Counted from the first letter of the stretch, positions 43,611 to 56,440 are shown. The stretch is 64,000 nt of DNA from Desarmillaria ectypa (GCA_030407005.1 JAUDYN010000010.1:434001-498000); one strand, 5' to 3'. The notes: generated from the sequence alone by a model not told the origin. Program-made: numbers and translations.

Positions 43611-44470
43611 CTATCGGGGAAGGGGTAGCACCCGTATCGTCCTACAGTGATAAAGGAAGCCAGTGCGAGAGTGATTGACAAGTCCCTCTGTCATGTTGAT
43701 GGGACCAAGATAATAAGCATTGACGGTAGCAGTTCCACTAACAATCCTATTAGGAGTTTCTAGAGACGGGGTATCCGGTGTAAAATCGTACGAATATTTC
43801 GCTTGTGGCATTCGTTTAGGCAGCGAGGGACGTCGAGGGCCTTCTACGAGCGTAGAGCCGCCGCTGTCGACCCTTGGGGACGGAGAACTCTGGCCATCGT
43901 AGATAAGTCGAGTTGATGACAATTGTTTGGTGGTCTTCAGTTAGGCAGAAGAAGTCGCGGGGGTGCATCAGACATAGGCACGTCTGATGAACTGGTCGCC
44001 GCCGACGGAGAACCAACAGCCATGCCCTCGAATGGCGAAGTTGGCAGCGGACCATGGGTCAAAGGTGACATTGTCGAATCTTCTGTCTTAAGAATCGGAG
44101 ACGTTAACGACAGTTTTGCGAGGGCGATGACGGCGTTGTTATCCTTTGCTTGGCCTTTCCTCATCGTTGGCAGTGATAACCGTTCTCGTTCCGTCCCTTT
44201 CTCCACGACAAGACTTCCTTTACTTCCTTTCAGCATCCTCGAGCACACAGCCCATTCTACCATCACACGAACAGTTCAGAGTGCTCCCACCAAGGCGCCA
44301 ATAGCTTCAAGCTTTTTATCGTTGGTAGCGAGTATGATACTAGGTGAAAATATAGGCCTTAGTCGCCCGAATACAGAAAAAAGAGACACACCTGGAGAGA
44401 TCAAGTCCCACGTGCTTGCTTCCTCTGCGGTTGCTTCGACATGGCATTCAGTTGCTCAGTATACAGAGTG
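43611..44470 (-). CDS. Hypothetical protein fragment(s)
   Basis: Two adjoining minus-strand open stretches have amino-acid composition typical of real basidiomycete protein: 44266-43937 (NNAVIALAKLSLTSPILKTE, then Ser/Pro-rich to a stop) and 43922-43611 (Ser/Pro-rich, PRRPSLPKRMPQAKYSYDFTPD). A GTGTGT...TAG intron near 44392-44342 may link an upstream exon. No family is recognised and the model is uncertain. Confidence 0.3.
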
Positions 44471-44830
44471 ATCCCGGCATCGACCAATGACCATAGAAAG
44501 CTGGAGATGAATGAGTATTGGCACGGACCAATGAACATTGCTACGTACCTGGTTCTTCCCCTCCTGCATGACCGAACACTGGATGATGACTTTTATAGCA
44601 ATGCAAGATGAGGATACGCGTTGTGCTGAGTGGAGTCAACGTCTAGCTGCGAGTTGCCATTCGAAAGACGGATCGTACTTGGTGGACGAGGAGACGACGC
44701 GTCGATCACGCTCGAACCAAACAAACAAGTCTGGGCTTGAATTCAATCCACAACGATGGGTATGATCCTCTCGTGGGAATGCGAATGATCATCGATGCTG
44801 ATACCGTACCATCACCTAGTACCAAGAACC

Positions 44831-45245
44831 ATGGCGAGTCGCAACTGGGACCTGAGGGAGGGTTAGCTCGCTCTCTCTTCTTTTGTTTCTGTACTTATAC
44901 ATACTCGTAGTAGTCCGCAGACCCTTCTCATCCGTGGTCAGTATCATCTACACTCGTACGCTTGGTCCAGCATTAAGTTGCTGCATAGAGGCCGAAATCG
45001 TTACAATTGCGCCCAAGGAAGAATCGAAAAATTATCGCAGGAAATATTAAGCGAAAAAGGATAGACAAAATGGACCATAAACATGAACCTGTAAGTCACA
45101 CACATGCCCAGTTCATCTTAGATCTCTCATGATTACAGAGGTGACTACGACCCACAAACTGTGGTTTTATGGATACTTTATGGTCTTCGGAGGCTACTTT
45201 GCGAAGGACACTTGGAGAATTGAATATCGACTCCTTCCTTTGGAT
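44831..45245 (+). pseudogene. Decayed duplicate of the N-terminal part of the downstream NLR gene
   Basis: This segment aligns with 46929-47390 of the intact NACHT gene: ATGGCGA start, the TTTGTTTCTGTACTTATA / CTCGTAGTAGT block, the GTCCAGCATTAA block with the conserved CC(I/T)E.EIV codons, and the second exon start (GACTACGACCCACAAACT against GACTTCGACCCGCAAACT; ACACTTGGAGAATTG in both). It holds stops soon after the ATG and indels, and lacks NACHT and WD parts. It is a truncated tandem paralogue about 2.1 kb upstream in the same orientation. Confidence 0.75.
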
Positions 45246-45249
45246 TACC

Positions 45250-46928
45250 GCTGACGACCGGTATAAAGAGAGGCCTTGAGGCTGCGCTGGATTTACTGAA
45301 ACTTCAAGCCAACTTATATCTCGTTCTTCACATTTTGAAGCTCAGTGCTGTCACAGAGCTTCGCCTCTCGCACTCCAAACCTCTGATAGTATCGAGGTTG
45401 ACCGTGTGCAAAGGACTGGTTCTTCATCGATGAGAGAGACGTGATTACATGGAAAGAAATGTGTGTTGTTTACTCTGAAATGTCGGCCATTCGATATTTA
45501 GTGCCTCCACCTCATATCAAGGATTCAAGAACCGATGAAATACGAAGCCCATCGTCAACAACTGCGATAACTACGGACTGCAAGCACTCAGTCACGCGCT
45601 AAGGGCATGCTAGGGGAGCAGGTTGGGCTCATGCATAGAAGGCCGGTCGGAGTATGTGAATAAAGGAAGGAACTCAATGAGGTAACGCTATACTCGGCCG
45701 TTACATTGAACGTTGAATGAGTAACTGTATTCCGGGTACCGCGGCCTCCCTGTTAGGCGTGCATGTGAGTAGCAATGTGCCTTGGCTACATGTCCGACCT
45801 AATGCCAACCTCCAGTCGGCCTCACCTCCTCCTCCGCGTATGCGCTTGTCAGAGTCTCCTCGTTTACTAAATGCTGGTGTGCAACGTTCAAACGTTCAAG
45901 AACAGAGAGTATTTATGGGCGGGGAGAAGCGTTCTGTTCGCCTCTTTTCACAGTCGAGAGTCGCCTCATAATGGATCATCTTTCTCCTTCAAGTTGCTAT
46001 GACGGTCCCTGAGAAATTTAACAGTGCCGCGAGATCAATTCTATCTATTATGTGCGTGGTTTTGAAGAAGTCTAGGCCTGCTTATTTTTAACCTGAGCTG
46101 TCCGGATTAGCAGAAAGAAAGACGCCGTTATTGCTAGAAAACCTTCCGCTACCGGTGTCGCCGCGACAGGCGCTGCACCCCAATCTCACTGATGTGTCGC
46201 ATTACTGGCATTCCTTCAAAATTTCACGGCAGCACAAATGTTCCTGGCACCAATGAGCTAGGCATATAGTTCGACCCTTCCGAATCTGTATTGAATGGCC
46301 ACCAGTTATTGATTATCACCGATTGATGTACGCTTGAATGTTCGGGCATATGAATGAGTATCGTTTTTGGATGCCGATGTAGAACCGTGAGTAGAGTACC
46401 TTGTTTGTTTTGCCGAAGCTAATTCTTTGTCTTATTAGTCCTCCAAAACATATTATAACTGCCTAGCACTCGCGAGGGCAGGAATGCATGATAATTATCT
46501 ATTTCCCCATTTGCTCCATGATTTCATGGTACGTTCTTCCTCGTCCTCCAATGTATGTGATGACGAAAGGGTTCCAGTGGACAATCGTACTTGGGTGCTC
46601 CGTTTTGTGATGAATATGACTTGAAGGGGGAGGGAGGGGGGAGGTGGGAACATATCATGGTGGCGGTATTGTAGCTACTAAGTATGGTGGTCAAGGAGAC
46701 ACCGGTCTCTGTCTTGGAGATTCAAAGATCAACGTATCAAGGGTTTTCCTCTAACCCAACAGGACTCGGATCCTGTCATGCCTGATGGTCCATCGCTTCG
46801 TTTTCTCACCAAGGACTTACGGCACCTGGAATGATTGTTTAGAAGGACGCTGTGGGAGTTCTCTACATGTGTCAGCTTTCCTTTCCCCCTGGACAACCAT
46901 CTCTGCGGTAGTTAGCACGAAGAAAATC
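45250..46928. other. Intergenic region, no supported gene
   Basis: Only short unsupported frames. A G-rich tract (GGGGGAGGGAGGGGGGAGG) lies at about 46626-46644, upstream of the NLR gene. A promoter for the NLR gene is expected here, but I see no clear TATA box close to the start. Confidence 0.4.
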
Positions 46929-49900
46929 ATGGCGAATGAGGGAAGGTTAGCTCCACTTTCATTGTTTCTTCTTTTACTTCTGTGCTCATATGTCCTCGTA
47001 GTAGTTGCCGAATCCTTTGCATCCGTGGTTCGTGTCATGTACATTCGAATACTTGGTCCAGCATTAATGTGTTGTACAGAGATCGAAATCGTCAAGATTC
47101 GGTCCACAAAAAAGTCGAGGTTTCGCCTGAAAATCATTGCTGGCAACGAGAAGCAAACAACAGAAGTAATAAAGATCGATAGAGTCGGCGTCATGCCAAA
47201 GTGGACCTTAGGCATAAAGCTGTAGGTCGTATATGTGCCCATTTCACGTTGGTGGATGCCTCATGATTGCACAAGTGACTTCGACCCGCAAACTATGATT
47301 TTATGGGAGCTTTACGGTCGTCCGTGGCTGAGCCCGCGTTTCAAGGCCCTTGGCAACGTCGAGAAGACACTTGGAGAATTGTTTGAAGGAAGTAGTACGA
47401 GTGCGTGCTGTGTTTCTTTCTTTATTCTAACAAATGCTGATTTATCTGTAGGCGCTGATATACATCTCTCTGATGGATCTTCCGAGGTCGCAGTCCTCAA
47501 AATATCCGGCGAGTTGAACAACGCCAAGAATGTCATGATTGACGTTGTCCCGAACATCGAGGAACCGTCAGAAAGCTTCAAATTTCTGGATAGCATTGAA
47601 ACTGTGCAAAATGTGTTCGATGCTGCGAAGAACATGATCGATGTTCTCGCGGGGGTAAGTAACATCCTACAAGTCGATTATACTACTTTACGAGCCTCTT
47701 CCCAAGGCGCACCCCGCGGCTACCGTTGCTTGGGGATTTCTGTCTATCGGATTTGAGGTGGGCTGTTAACGGTATTCCCAGTTCACGGATATCTTCACAT
47801 CATAGACGCAGGTGCTAAAGAATCAACGTGACACGAAACAAGCGATATGTGATCTTTACAAGGACATGATATCAGTATATGAAGCATTCAGCAGGGATGA
47901 TATCTTAGAGCAGCGTGATGGTTTGCATGGAATCTATAGTTCTTTGTTCAAGCAGACCATCGAGTGCGCTATTTTCATTGAAGGATATGCAAAGAAGAGC
48001 GAGATAGGTATATTTTCGATTCACAACCGACCGATAACATCTGATGGCTCTTTTAGAGTGTTTCTTTGCGATGAATGTATCGGGCCAAACCGAAAAATTT
48101 CGTCAGGCCTTCATCGACTTGAAAAGCCAGCTGAGCATGGGATTCACAAAGGAATCAATCATTGTCACTCTCGGTGTCCAGCAGCTTGTGATCGGTGTCA
48201 GGGAGCTTGTGATCGGTGTCCAGGAGCGTGTGGATGCTCAGAGTGCGCTATTTTTCAACTGCAATTCATTCTAAGCACTGACCGTTGAGGCCTTTAGTCA
48301 TGAGAGAGCAATTACAATGTCTCAAACCACCTAAAGAGCTAGGCCCAAAGTCGACGTGTATGCAAGGAACACGTGTTGAGACAATCAACAGGATGATGTC
48401 GTGGATTGCCCAGTGTAACGGCGGGACGATGTGGTGCAAAGGATTGGCGGGAACCGGGAAGAGCTCTTTGATGGGAACTCTCCATGACTTACTCACTGCG
48501 GACATCGGAGGACGCAGTCGGCTTGCGGCATTTGTTCGCTACGACCGGATCGAGTATTCGAATGCCAGCAAGCTAATCAGCAGCATCGCATATGCCTTGG
48601 GAATGTTCGACGACCGGATTGGGATGGCTATCTCCACAGTTATCCAGACATCACGATCGGTGGTGACCATGTCGGACCCGTCTGCTCAGTTTCAGCTTCT
48701 ACTTCGTGGTCCGCTTGAACGTGTCACTGATCTTGTTGATGAAGGACCCTTGGTAGTCATCATCGACGGATTGGACGAGTGTGACGCATCTAATGAAGTG
48801 TTGGCTGTACTCGCTGAGGGATTTGGTCCAAAACTTCCCTTTATGCGGCTCATTGTTTCTAGCCGACCGGTTCGCGTCATAGCTACGGCGTTCAAGGAAA
48901 AACACTGGATATATCCGCTCCAATTGGATACCGACATGGAAGACGTAAACCGTGATATTCAGTTCTACTTGGAACGACAGTTCGCGACTGTAGGTGATAG
49001 GGAATTCCAAGCGAAGTGTAAAGAGCTGGACGCTATCAGAAAGCTGGCGAAACGGGCGAGTGGTTTGTTCATTTGGGCAGCGACTATTGCGAAATTTGTC
49101 TCGGGCTGGCCGGGGATATCAAGAATAGAGGCTGTCCTATCCACAGATATCCCTAGTGATGCCACGGAGGCTCTAACGACCTTATATCGCACCGCTCTGA
49201 ATACTGTTGTGTCTCAAATCGAGAGCCCAGGCACCAATGCGGACATCAAGAAGTGTGTGCGTAATGTTCTAGGCGCTATATTGGCGGTCAGGACGCCTCC
49301 AGGAATTACAGAGGACGTCCTTGATCACATTGTCCTACTAGGCGAAGGCAGCCCTCCTTCGCGTCGCATCGTGTCTATGCTAGGAAGCGTACTCACTCCT
49401 GAAGCTGAAACTGAGGATGCTTCTATCCGACTCATGCACAAGTCCCTCGACGATTTCTTGAAGGACCAGAGTCGATGCGGGGACGAATGGTTCGTCGATG
49501 TCACTGTGCACCGCAAGGCACTAGCTCAACAGTATCTGGTTGCATCGGCATTGTGTCTGAAGAGGTGGTCATCCGGACCCAGTATGGATGACACCTTCAA
49601 GGCACCGGTGTATACTTCCCAATACGTGTTGTCTAGAGCATTCTGGTATGTCGATGCTTTCGACGAGAGTGGCTTAGAACTATTTGCTTCCTTTTTCCGT
49701 TGCCACTTTCTTCCATGGTTGAAGGTGCAGCTGTATAGACATAATCGTGCTCTCCCAAGTTTGTCGGCAGTAATGAATTGGTCCAACGTACGTGTCTTTC
49801 AAGTGAGCTTTATTGTCCAAATTAATCATTTTGGGCCTAGCAATTTGGCGACACTGAGTCTCGCACTTTATTCTACCATGCTTATATGTTTGCATACCGG

Positions 49901-51031
49901 ACATTGGAGGATGAAGCGTACCGCCCTTCAGGACCATCATATATTTACACTCGCGCAATGTCTCTTTCACCATCCAGTAACGTCATTCGCAAGGCCTGGG
50001 AGCAGTCAAACGCTTCGGATCTCCCTGCATCCCCCGACAAAGAGCGGCTTCTCTCGTGCATCAAACCAGGCGCAGAAAATACATTCATCCTCATTCCGGA
50101 ATCCAACAGTCTCACGACCTTGAACAGGAGCATATCTCCACTCATGATAATGCAGTGGGAGATTGATACAGGACAACAGAAATCATCGTCGGAGATACAC
50201 CATATGCAAGCTTCATTCTTTGATGATGACCATTTGTCCCATACCGGAGCGGGACGTTCAATGATCTTCTTTGAATATAAACTTGCGACGGCTCCACCAA
50301 CGTCAGAATTCATAATGCTACCCCTCCACGACTATGTTTCACAGGGGTCCATTGGCAACCCTTCGTGGCTTTATTTGGTTCTCTTTGACTTGCGAACTCG
50401 AACTTTCAAAACGTACGCGTTATCATTGTCTCATTTTTCATCCAACGATTTCTCAACCTTTGAATACGACACCGGTGTTGTCCTTGTGCACAATGTCGGA
50501 TATTTCATGAAGATTGCCATCGGCCAAGAGGACAACTTCACGTGGATCTCGATTCCGGCATATCAAGAACTACATGTTTGTCGAGATGGATCGATGATTA
50601 TATTGAGGGATCACGATGACACTATACAACTATATGATGCACGGACAGGTGCTGCTGTTTTCGACCCTCTTTGCACTGATGCGTTGCTTAAGGGTGTCTC
50701 TGATGATGGATCAAAAATCGTACTTCTTGGCGGGTCTTCTGCAGTGATGCGTGTATATGACATGACCTTGGGCGGTAAGATCATTGCTGTAATGAATCAT
50801 GTAGCGCGCGACGTAGCTGTCTTGTTTCTTGGAGGGTCGAAGATTGCCTGTATACTCCGCAAACGCTTGATCATCCAAAGTTTGGTGACGGGTGACATTC
50901 TCTTTTCCCATGGCATTCCGGAGGATCCCACGTGGTCCCATTATATGAAGGTTACTCCAGATGGAACGAGAGTTCTCACCTGTAACGCGATTGATACAAG
51001 TATGATGGTATGGGATATTGGAGACTTATAG
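46929..51031 (+). CDS. NACHT and WD-like repeat protein (fungal NLR, NWD type)
   Basis: Proposed coding exons: 46929-47221, 47276-47394, 47452-47654, 47695-47757, 47812-48007, 48057-48242, 48298-49787, 49841-51031, all joined by GT-AG introns of 40-57 nt that keep the frame (1246 aa). Residues 1-140 hold a hydrophobic stretch and a C2-like domain. The HPAATVAWGFLSIGFEVLKNQ motif typical of basidiomycete NWD proteins spans exons 4-5. A linker with a 7-residue repeat (LVIGVRE/LVIGVQE) follows. NACHT has P-loop GLAGTGKSS (about 402-410) and Walker B LVVIIDGLDECD (about 504-515), then LMHKSLDDFL. Residues 851-1246 look like degenerate WD/beta-propeller repeats (GVSDDGSKIVLL, VTPDGTRVLTC...MVWDI). 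Such proteins sense non-self and can trigger cell death. The first-exon start is the least certain part. Confidence 0.85.
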
Positions 51032-51480
51032 TATGTCAGTACCTTAGTTACAGTATGTTTTTCTTTTGGAAGTGTATACATTTCGACGAAGTGTTCATGA
51101 AATTTTGGAAAAATCGAAAGAAGTTCAGAATTATTGGCGCTGTCCATTTTTTGGGAGTGTCCTCCGTCAATGAACACCTGATCAAATCGGTATAGTTTAT
51201 AGTCGAAAGCTGCAACTAACTTCCGACGTGCATCAGCGATACTGTCAATCTCTGTCGGGAACGGATAACTCCAGTTCAAAATCAGCATTCCACTTTCGGG
51301 GAATAACACAGCACCACTGGGCGGTTTTGGGGTTATCCCAATGGTTGGGAGTGAATCAAAGTGCTACATGAGAAATTACATGGGTACATATCGGTACAAC
51401 AAAGAAATAGCACATAAATTATCTGAATACGAAAGCCGTTCAGAGCAAATAAAAAATCCTATCACCCCCACCTGTCACCC
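51032..51480. other. Intergenic region 3' of the NLR gene
   Basis: No gene is supported. AATAAA-like sequence near 51448 could serve polyadenylation on the plus strand. Confidence 0.35.
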
Positions 51481-51481
51481 A

Positions 51482-52100
51482 TCATCGCTCTTGGGCCTGC
51501 GGCGCGCCTGGGATCATCATCGCTCGTGGGGCCCTCGGAACTGGTATAGGTATCGGCATAGACGTCATCCTCAATGACGGCTCCTCCCGCTTAACCACAA
51601 CAGGTGCCGGCCCACTATCTCCCTTCCCTATTTTCTTCTTCTCTCGGTCTGTTTTCCAATCATCCAGCATCTTCTCACGCCGCTTTTGGGGTGAGTTAGG
51701 GTTTGGCCCAGATTTCATCTCAGGGAGTAATTTTGATACATTTGGTGGAGGTCACTCCCTGGCCCTCGTCTTGAATTCTCTCTGTTTTCCGACCAACGGA
51801 CCTAGATTGCCAGCCTTACAATCGTCCCTGTGTATTGCCTCGAGTGCACAGCCCATGCGCATGCGCAGGTCATGAACGCTCCCTCCAAGGCATCGACAGC
51901 TTCGAGCTTCCCTTCCTCGCCACCATGTATGGGATGAGCATCGTTCCATTCCCATCCTAGCACTATCTCATCTACAGCACTCAGCTCTCGCATAGCATAC
52001 ACGCCCCTTCCACCGTCTTCGTTTGCGTGGGATAACACCCCGAGCGAATCCACCGAGCAGCATTCCCCGCAAGCCGAGCATCCATCATCATTGGAGTCAC
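51482..52100 (-). pseudogene. SET-domain protein fragment (SET3-like)
   Basis: The minus-strand frame 52053-51802 encodes GRGVYAMRELSAVDEIVLGWEWNDAHPIH. I recall the EIVLGWEW(D/N)D motif as typical of the C-terminal half of fungal SET3/SET4-like domains, with a C-A-C-A pattern just after. A second frame, 51718-51482, is Lys/Pro-rich (SPQKRREKMLDDWKTDREKKK) and would follow it. No start, PHD finger or N-terminal half of SET is visible, so this looks like a fragment left by rearrangement. An unrecognised exon structure is possible. Confidence 0.5.
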
Positions 52101-52141
52101 CGCGTGAAGGAATAAGATAGACAAATATCCCTCGAGACCTG

Positions 52142-53570
52142 TTAGGAATTTGCCGAAATCCAGATATGAGAGCGAGGGGCGAGAAGGGATGATCGAAGAG
52201 AGGTAGGATATGTTAGGAAAGATGCATGTCTTTTAGAGAATAGAATGGATTCCGGCGAGGGTTCGTGAGGAGACCTGAGAGGTCCGGTTTGCGAGGTAAG
52301 GGGGTCAGTAAGCACAAAGCTATTACCGATATAAAAAGCCTGTAAGCGCGGAGCTATTACGGGCATAGGGGTGAAGACAAGCGCCAGACGTAGTCTTCGG
52401 ATTGGTGTCGGACAGCGCTTGGCGTATCCAACGAGTTGTTCAGAAAGCGCTAGACATAGCTGAGGGTTCACGCAGTGAACGTGTGTTGAAAGTAGTAGAT
52501 TGATTTCAGATTTTTGCTAATACAATGTTACAGACGGTGTATATACTGAAGGGCTCGAATCATTAATATTCTACAATATTCTATTATATTCCAGATGAGC
52601 AAGAAGAATACAGAAAGTAAGAGAAAATACATGCGAGTCACTGCTAAAACCGAGAAGGCCGAGTATAAGCATGTGTTGGCTCATGCACCAAGTTTACGGA
52701 TACTCGATATCCATAACAGGACCCGAGGACCTTCGTTATGCGACCTAAGCTCAGCGCTGGATCCCATTAAGTTTAACATTGACATTGACCTAGTCGAATA
52801 GGCTTTTGCATCATGGTATTCAGCAACCGCTACTCGGAAGGCTCTTCTATGTGGTGCGAGTGCGAGCCACTAACCAAGGGTGCTGGTTTTCCGAGTGGGC
52901 AATCAATTTGAACAAGCACGTGCTTCATGCCGAAAGTAATCACTGCTCAATATTTTCTGTTGCCAAGTATCATCATCTGCACCGGAGGTTATCCTTGTAG
53001 GGAGATATTCCATTCCCAGATTCAAGAATACCTGCAACGAGAATCTGAACTGTATGAGGTCCGTGGAGCGTGACTCTTGAGGACGTTCTTTGATGAAGAG
53101 GCCAGTGAATTCTGCGATGTCTTTGAATTTAGTGGTGAGTTTGAGTTTGCAAGGTAGGTATATTGTTGGGATTTGCAACTTCAAGCATGTGCCGGAAGAT
53201 TCCCGAACCTTCGGTACCATCAATTTGGCATGATACTAGGATATAATTAGGTACTTTAGTAGAACATTCTAGATACATTCTGTAGTATTTAAGGAGCTCG
53301 TCTCGAGCTCTAGTAGCTAACAATTTAGTATTTTCTACTCAGCAAGCCTCCCACTGCAATAGTTACAACATATATGCGCCATACTCATCCAGTCCAACAG
53401 AGCTATCAGTCATTTACCGTTTTTTAAGCCAAATGAGGGTTGTGTTCGCATGTTGGATGCTACTTTGTGGTCATATTGAAACCATGTTTTCGTAGTACTT
53501 CAAGTTCCTTATAGAGGTCGCTCTTGAATTCGATAGAGATGTATAACGGTTGATACTATGCAACTGCTCT
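52142..53570. other. No supported gene
   Basis: Short frames on both strands (for example 52595-52801 plus, LRILDIHN-like; 53323-53129 minus) could be remnants of an F-box/LRR-type gene, but no domain is certain. Confidence 0.25.
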
Positions 53571-53716
53571 GCTACCGCCGCTGGTCGCAGAAAACAGAGG
53601 TATAGTCCTTGGTTACTTCTTGAAGAAATGATTCCTGATATAAAACAGTTTCGATAGTTCCGAATGGTTCTCTGTCGTCAATAATTTGTGGTAACCTGGG
53701 CAAGGACATAGTTTCG

Positions 53717-54690
53717 AGTAATGGGAAGGTTTCATTCAATCTTGGAACCCTCATAATCCTTTTAGGACCTCATTTGGACAGCACCCGTGGAAACTTCCCT
53801 CTCAACGACATCTATGTCATTATTTAACGCAGTTCGCCCGTACCAGATCCTGCCGCGCTCCGTTACGCTACCCCTTCTGTAAAGGATGAATTTCCAACCG
53901 ATGTACCTCCTCAAAGACGGTCTATGTCAGCAGTCGAGCATACACCCTGCCCGCAGATTTCGACTCCCCCAGGTCTACCTTTACGATGGGAAAGGATACA
54001 ACAGCCTCAGAGCAATGGCCTCATGGCGCGCGCCACCATATAGGAAGCCAGGAAACCAACTCCTGAACAGGCAGTCAATTCGTGCGCTTTTTTCCCATCA
54101 AACATCGTCGTAGAGTGCTTTCCTCGCTTCACCTTCCTTGTATTTTTCCCGTGAAGAGATTTGGCGAATGAGGTCTTCGGTAGAGGGTAAATCAAGGGCA
54201 AATGGGTAGCTTAGTTCGAGCTCAACTTTGGACGGTAGGAACAATCGTCTTGGAGGGTGATCTCGAGGGTGCTCCCGAGGTGCCTCCTCCGAGTTGGCGA
54301 CAGAATCTGTGATTCGCGCTACGATAGCTATTGTTCAGCTGATTTGACTTTGAAACCAGGGATGGCTAGGGCATATACTGTCTTGTGTACAGTTGATTAC
54401 ACTATGCTGGACCTCACTAGTCACTTCTCTGTATCTAGCTCGAAGTACGATATACCAAGTGGTCTCCACATGCTTATTTTTTCGGTTCCGTGATATAGTA
54501 ATGGGAAGGTCGTATTCGATCTGGGAACCCGTTCAAGACTTCATTCGGACAGCATAGCATTTCCTCCCTCTCAATGGCATCTGTGTCATCGATCAGCACT
54601 GTTCGATGTACCAGATCTTGTCGCACCCCGTTACGCTACCCCTTCTGTAAAGGACGAGTCTCCAGCCATGGTAGATCCTAGCACACAAAC
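53717..54690. repeat. Local direct duplication
   Basis: About 190 bp at 53717-53910 is repeated at about 54498-54690. Shared blocks are AGTAATGGGAAGGT, TCATT(C/T)GGACAGCA, CCCTCTCAA(C/T)G(A/G)CATCT, and GTTACGCTACCCCTTCTGTA followed by AAGGA. The copies diverge elsewhere. Weak minus-strand frames (53754-53572) in this area look like gene remnants, but no family is recognised. Confidence 0.65.
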
Positions 54691-55011
54691 TACCTGGATG
54701 GGTCGTCGTAAGTCCGTTCCAGTTTTCGACCTCTTCATGTCTCACCGCTGACTTTCAGGACTTTGATGGATCTACTATCGACAGTACCGCTCATGAGCTT
54801 CCTCCCATATATGGAAGACAACCGGTTACAGGTCTACTTTCACTCATATTCGCCGATAACGATAACGATGACTGTATATATACGAGCTCAGCTCTGTGGT
54901 TTCAGTGAACGACCTTGACTACTCAAGGACCTCGTCAAGTTCGAGCAGCAGCAGGAATTGTGACGGCGCCACAATTACATTCCACTACACTTCACCTTGT
55001 GCTTCCTCGAC

Positions 55012-56440
55012 GAACTCCTAAGCCATATATATCTTCACTGTAGCATCCACCGTTGATCTAGAGACTCGCGAAATAAGGAAACAGATCACAAACTAATGCG
55101 GAGCAATCCAACCAGAAACAACTACTAAAAGCCATTATCAACAAGCAAATCCCGGCATCGACATTGGGAAGGGCAGTTCAAGTCAACAAGAAGAGGATGA
55201 TGAGAACGTCTCGTTCTCGCCAACATCCAGCACAACGAGAATGCATTGAGCTAGATAAAGTCCAGCTGCGATAATGATCTCGACATAGAGCACATGCTCA
55301 ACGCTCGCCAGCTCGAGTGCTGAGAGTCGAGCGAGAGCAATTGCCCAGTGCCGAGGATTTCAATGAGACGCCCTATATTTATGTTTTTAGAGTAATCATA
55401 TCTGGGGGAATCAACAGACTCACATCGGCAGCAGCAATTATTAGCATGTGCACCACAATCACACCTTCCTCACCCTGTGCGTGTGCGACAACCTGTCTGG
55501 ATCCAATTCGACCCCCTTCGACGCACTCCCATCCCTCCCAACCTCCAAAATATATCCCTTCCACTCCTCGAGGAAAGCATTGACACCCATCATCATGCAA
55601 GTCCGAATCCCGGATGCTGGATCCCTGACCTCTATCACAAGGAGAGCAGATGGAAAGGGAGCACGGCGTCGTCCCTGGCAATCCTACCGAGGGGACCTTA
55701 AATTCGTACAAGTGGTCGTGTGCCGAGCTTGAAGGCATGATAGATGACATTAGAAACAAGGAGGAGAGAAACAGCAACGAACCAACTCACCGCGTTCGGC
55801 CGTTTATTGATATCTACCATGTTAGCAACCCTCGACGCACGTCAAATCCTGGAGTCCTGTACTACCAAACGACGTGTAAGCAGGCGGTAACACAGTGGAA
55901 CGAGATGATGTTACCTCGAAGTATGAGACTGAGACCACACCACTTGAATCACGAGGGGGACAGCCGGGAGCCTTCCATTTGATACATCCTACCAAGCAAG
56001 AAACAGTGTTAGCAGATACGATGGAAAATATAGCATGGAATACGTACTTGGCACCTATTCAACGAACTTATCACCATTTGAAGAGAAATTGTATGCAAGC
56101 TAAAGCCGATACAAGCGATCGCAGATTGAAATAGTGTGGTAGCCTAAAAGTCGAGTCCTAGGGCGGCGCATACCATTCGGCCCAGGTTTGGCTTTGCATT
56201 ATAGGAGCCTACGCAAGATTAGAATAAATGCAGTCATTGAGGCTCACTGTGTTGTTGTGATTACTGTCAGAGTGACGAAACATAGCAATGAACGAAATCC
56301 GGGGCGGTGATAGCGATCACAAGACCAAAATTATCGAGCCCGCTGACGACGAGGTGTATAGCAAGGAGGAGTAGCCAGACTCGTCTTCAACAGCGAGTGC
56401 GGGGCTCGCTCTCACTCTCTCACCGAGCCAATGAACAAAA
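55012..56440. repeat. Dispersed segmental duplication, copy 2
   Basis: Corresponds in blocks to 41850-42710 (see copy 1), in the same orientation and with extra DNA in between. The minus-strand frame 55777-55379 contains the part equivalent to the 42.4-kb region (VRxPASxIxT, then a DAFLEEWK-like segment in another frame), suggesting exons of an unknown gene duplicated in both places. A complete gene is not visible. Confidence 0.55.

Noticed and set aside
45717..45971. 84-codon plus-strand frame
   Set aside because: No domain, no splice context and no conservation seen; likely chance.
46946..47001. Intron at the start of the NLR gene (GTTAGC...CGTAG)
   Set aside because: Removing it shifts the frame away from the conserved downstream codons; the unspliced frame is open, so the first exon was kept whole.
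48185..48232. CRISPR-like or minisatellite array
   Set aside because: Only two 21-nt units, in frame inside an exon; described as a coding repeat instead.
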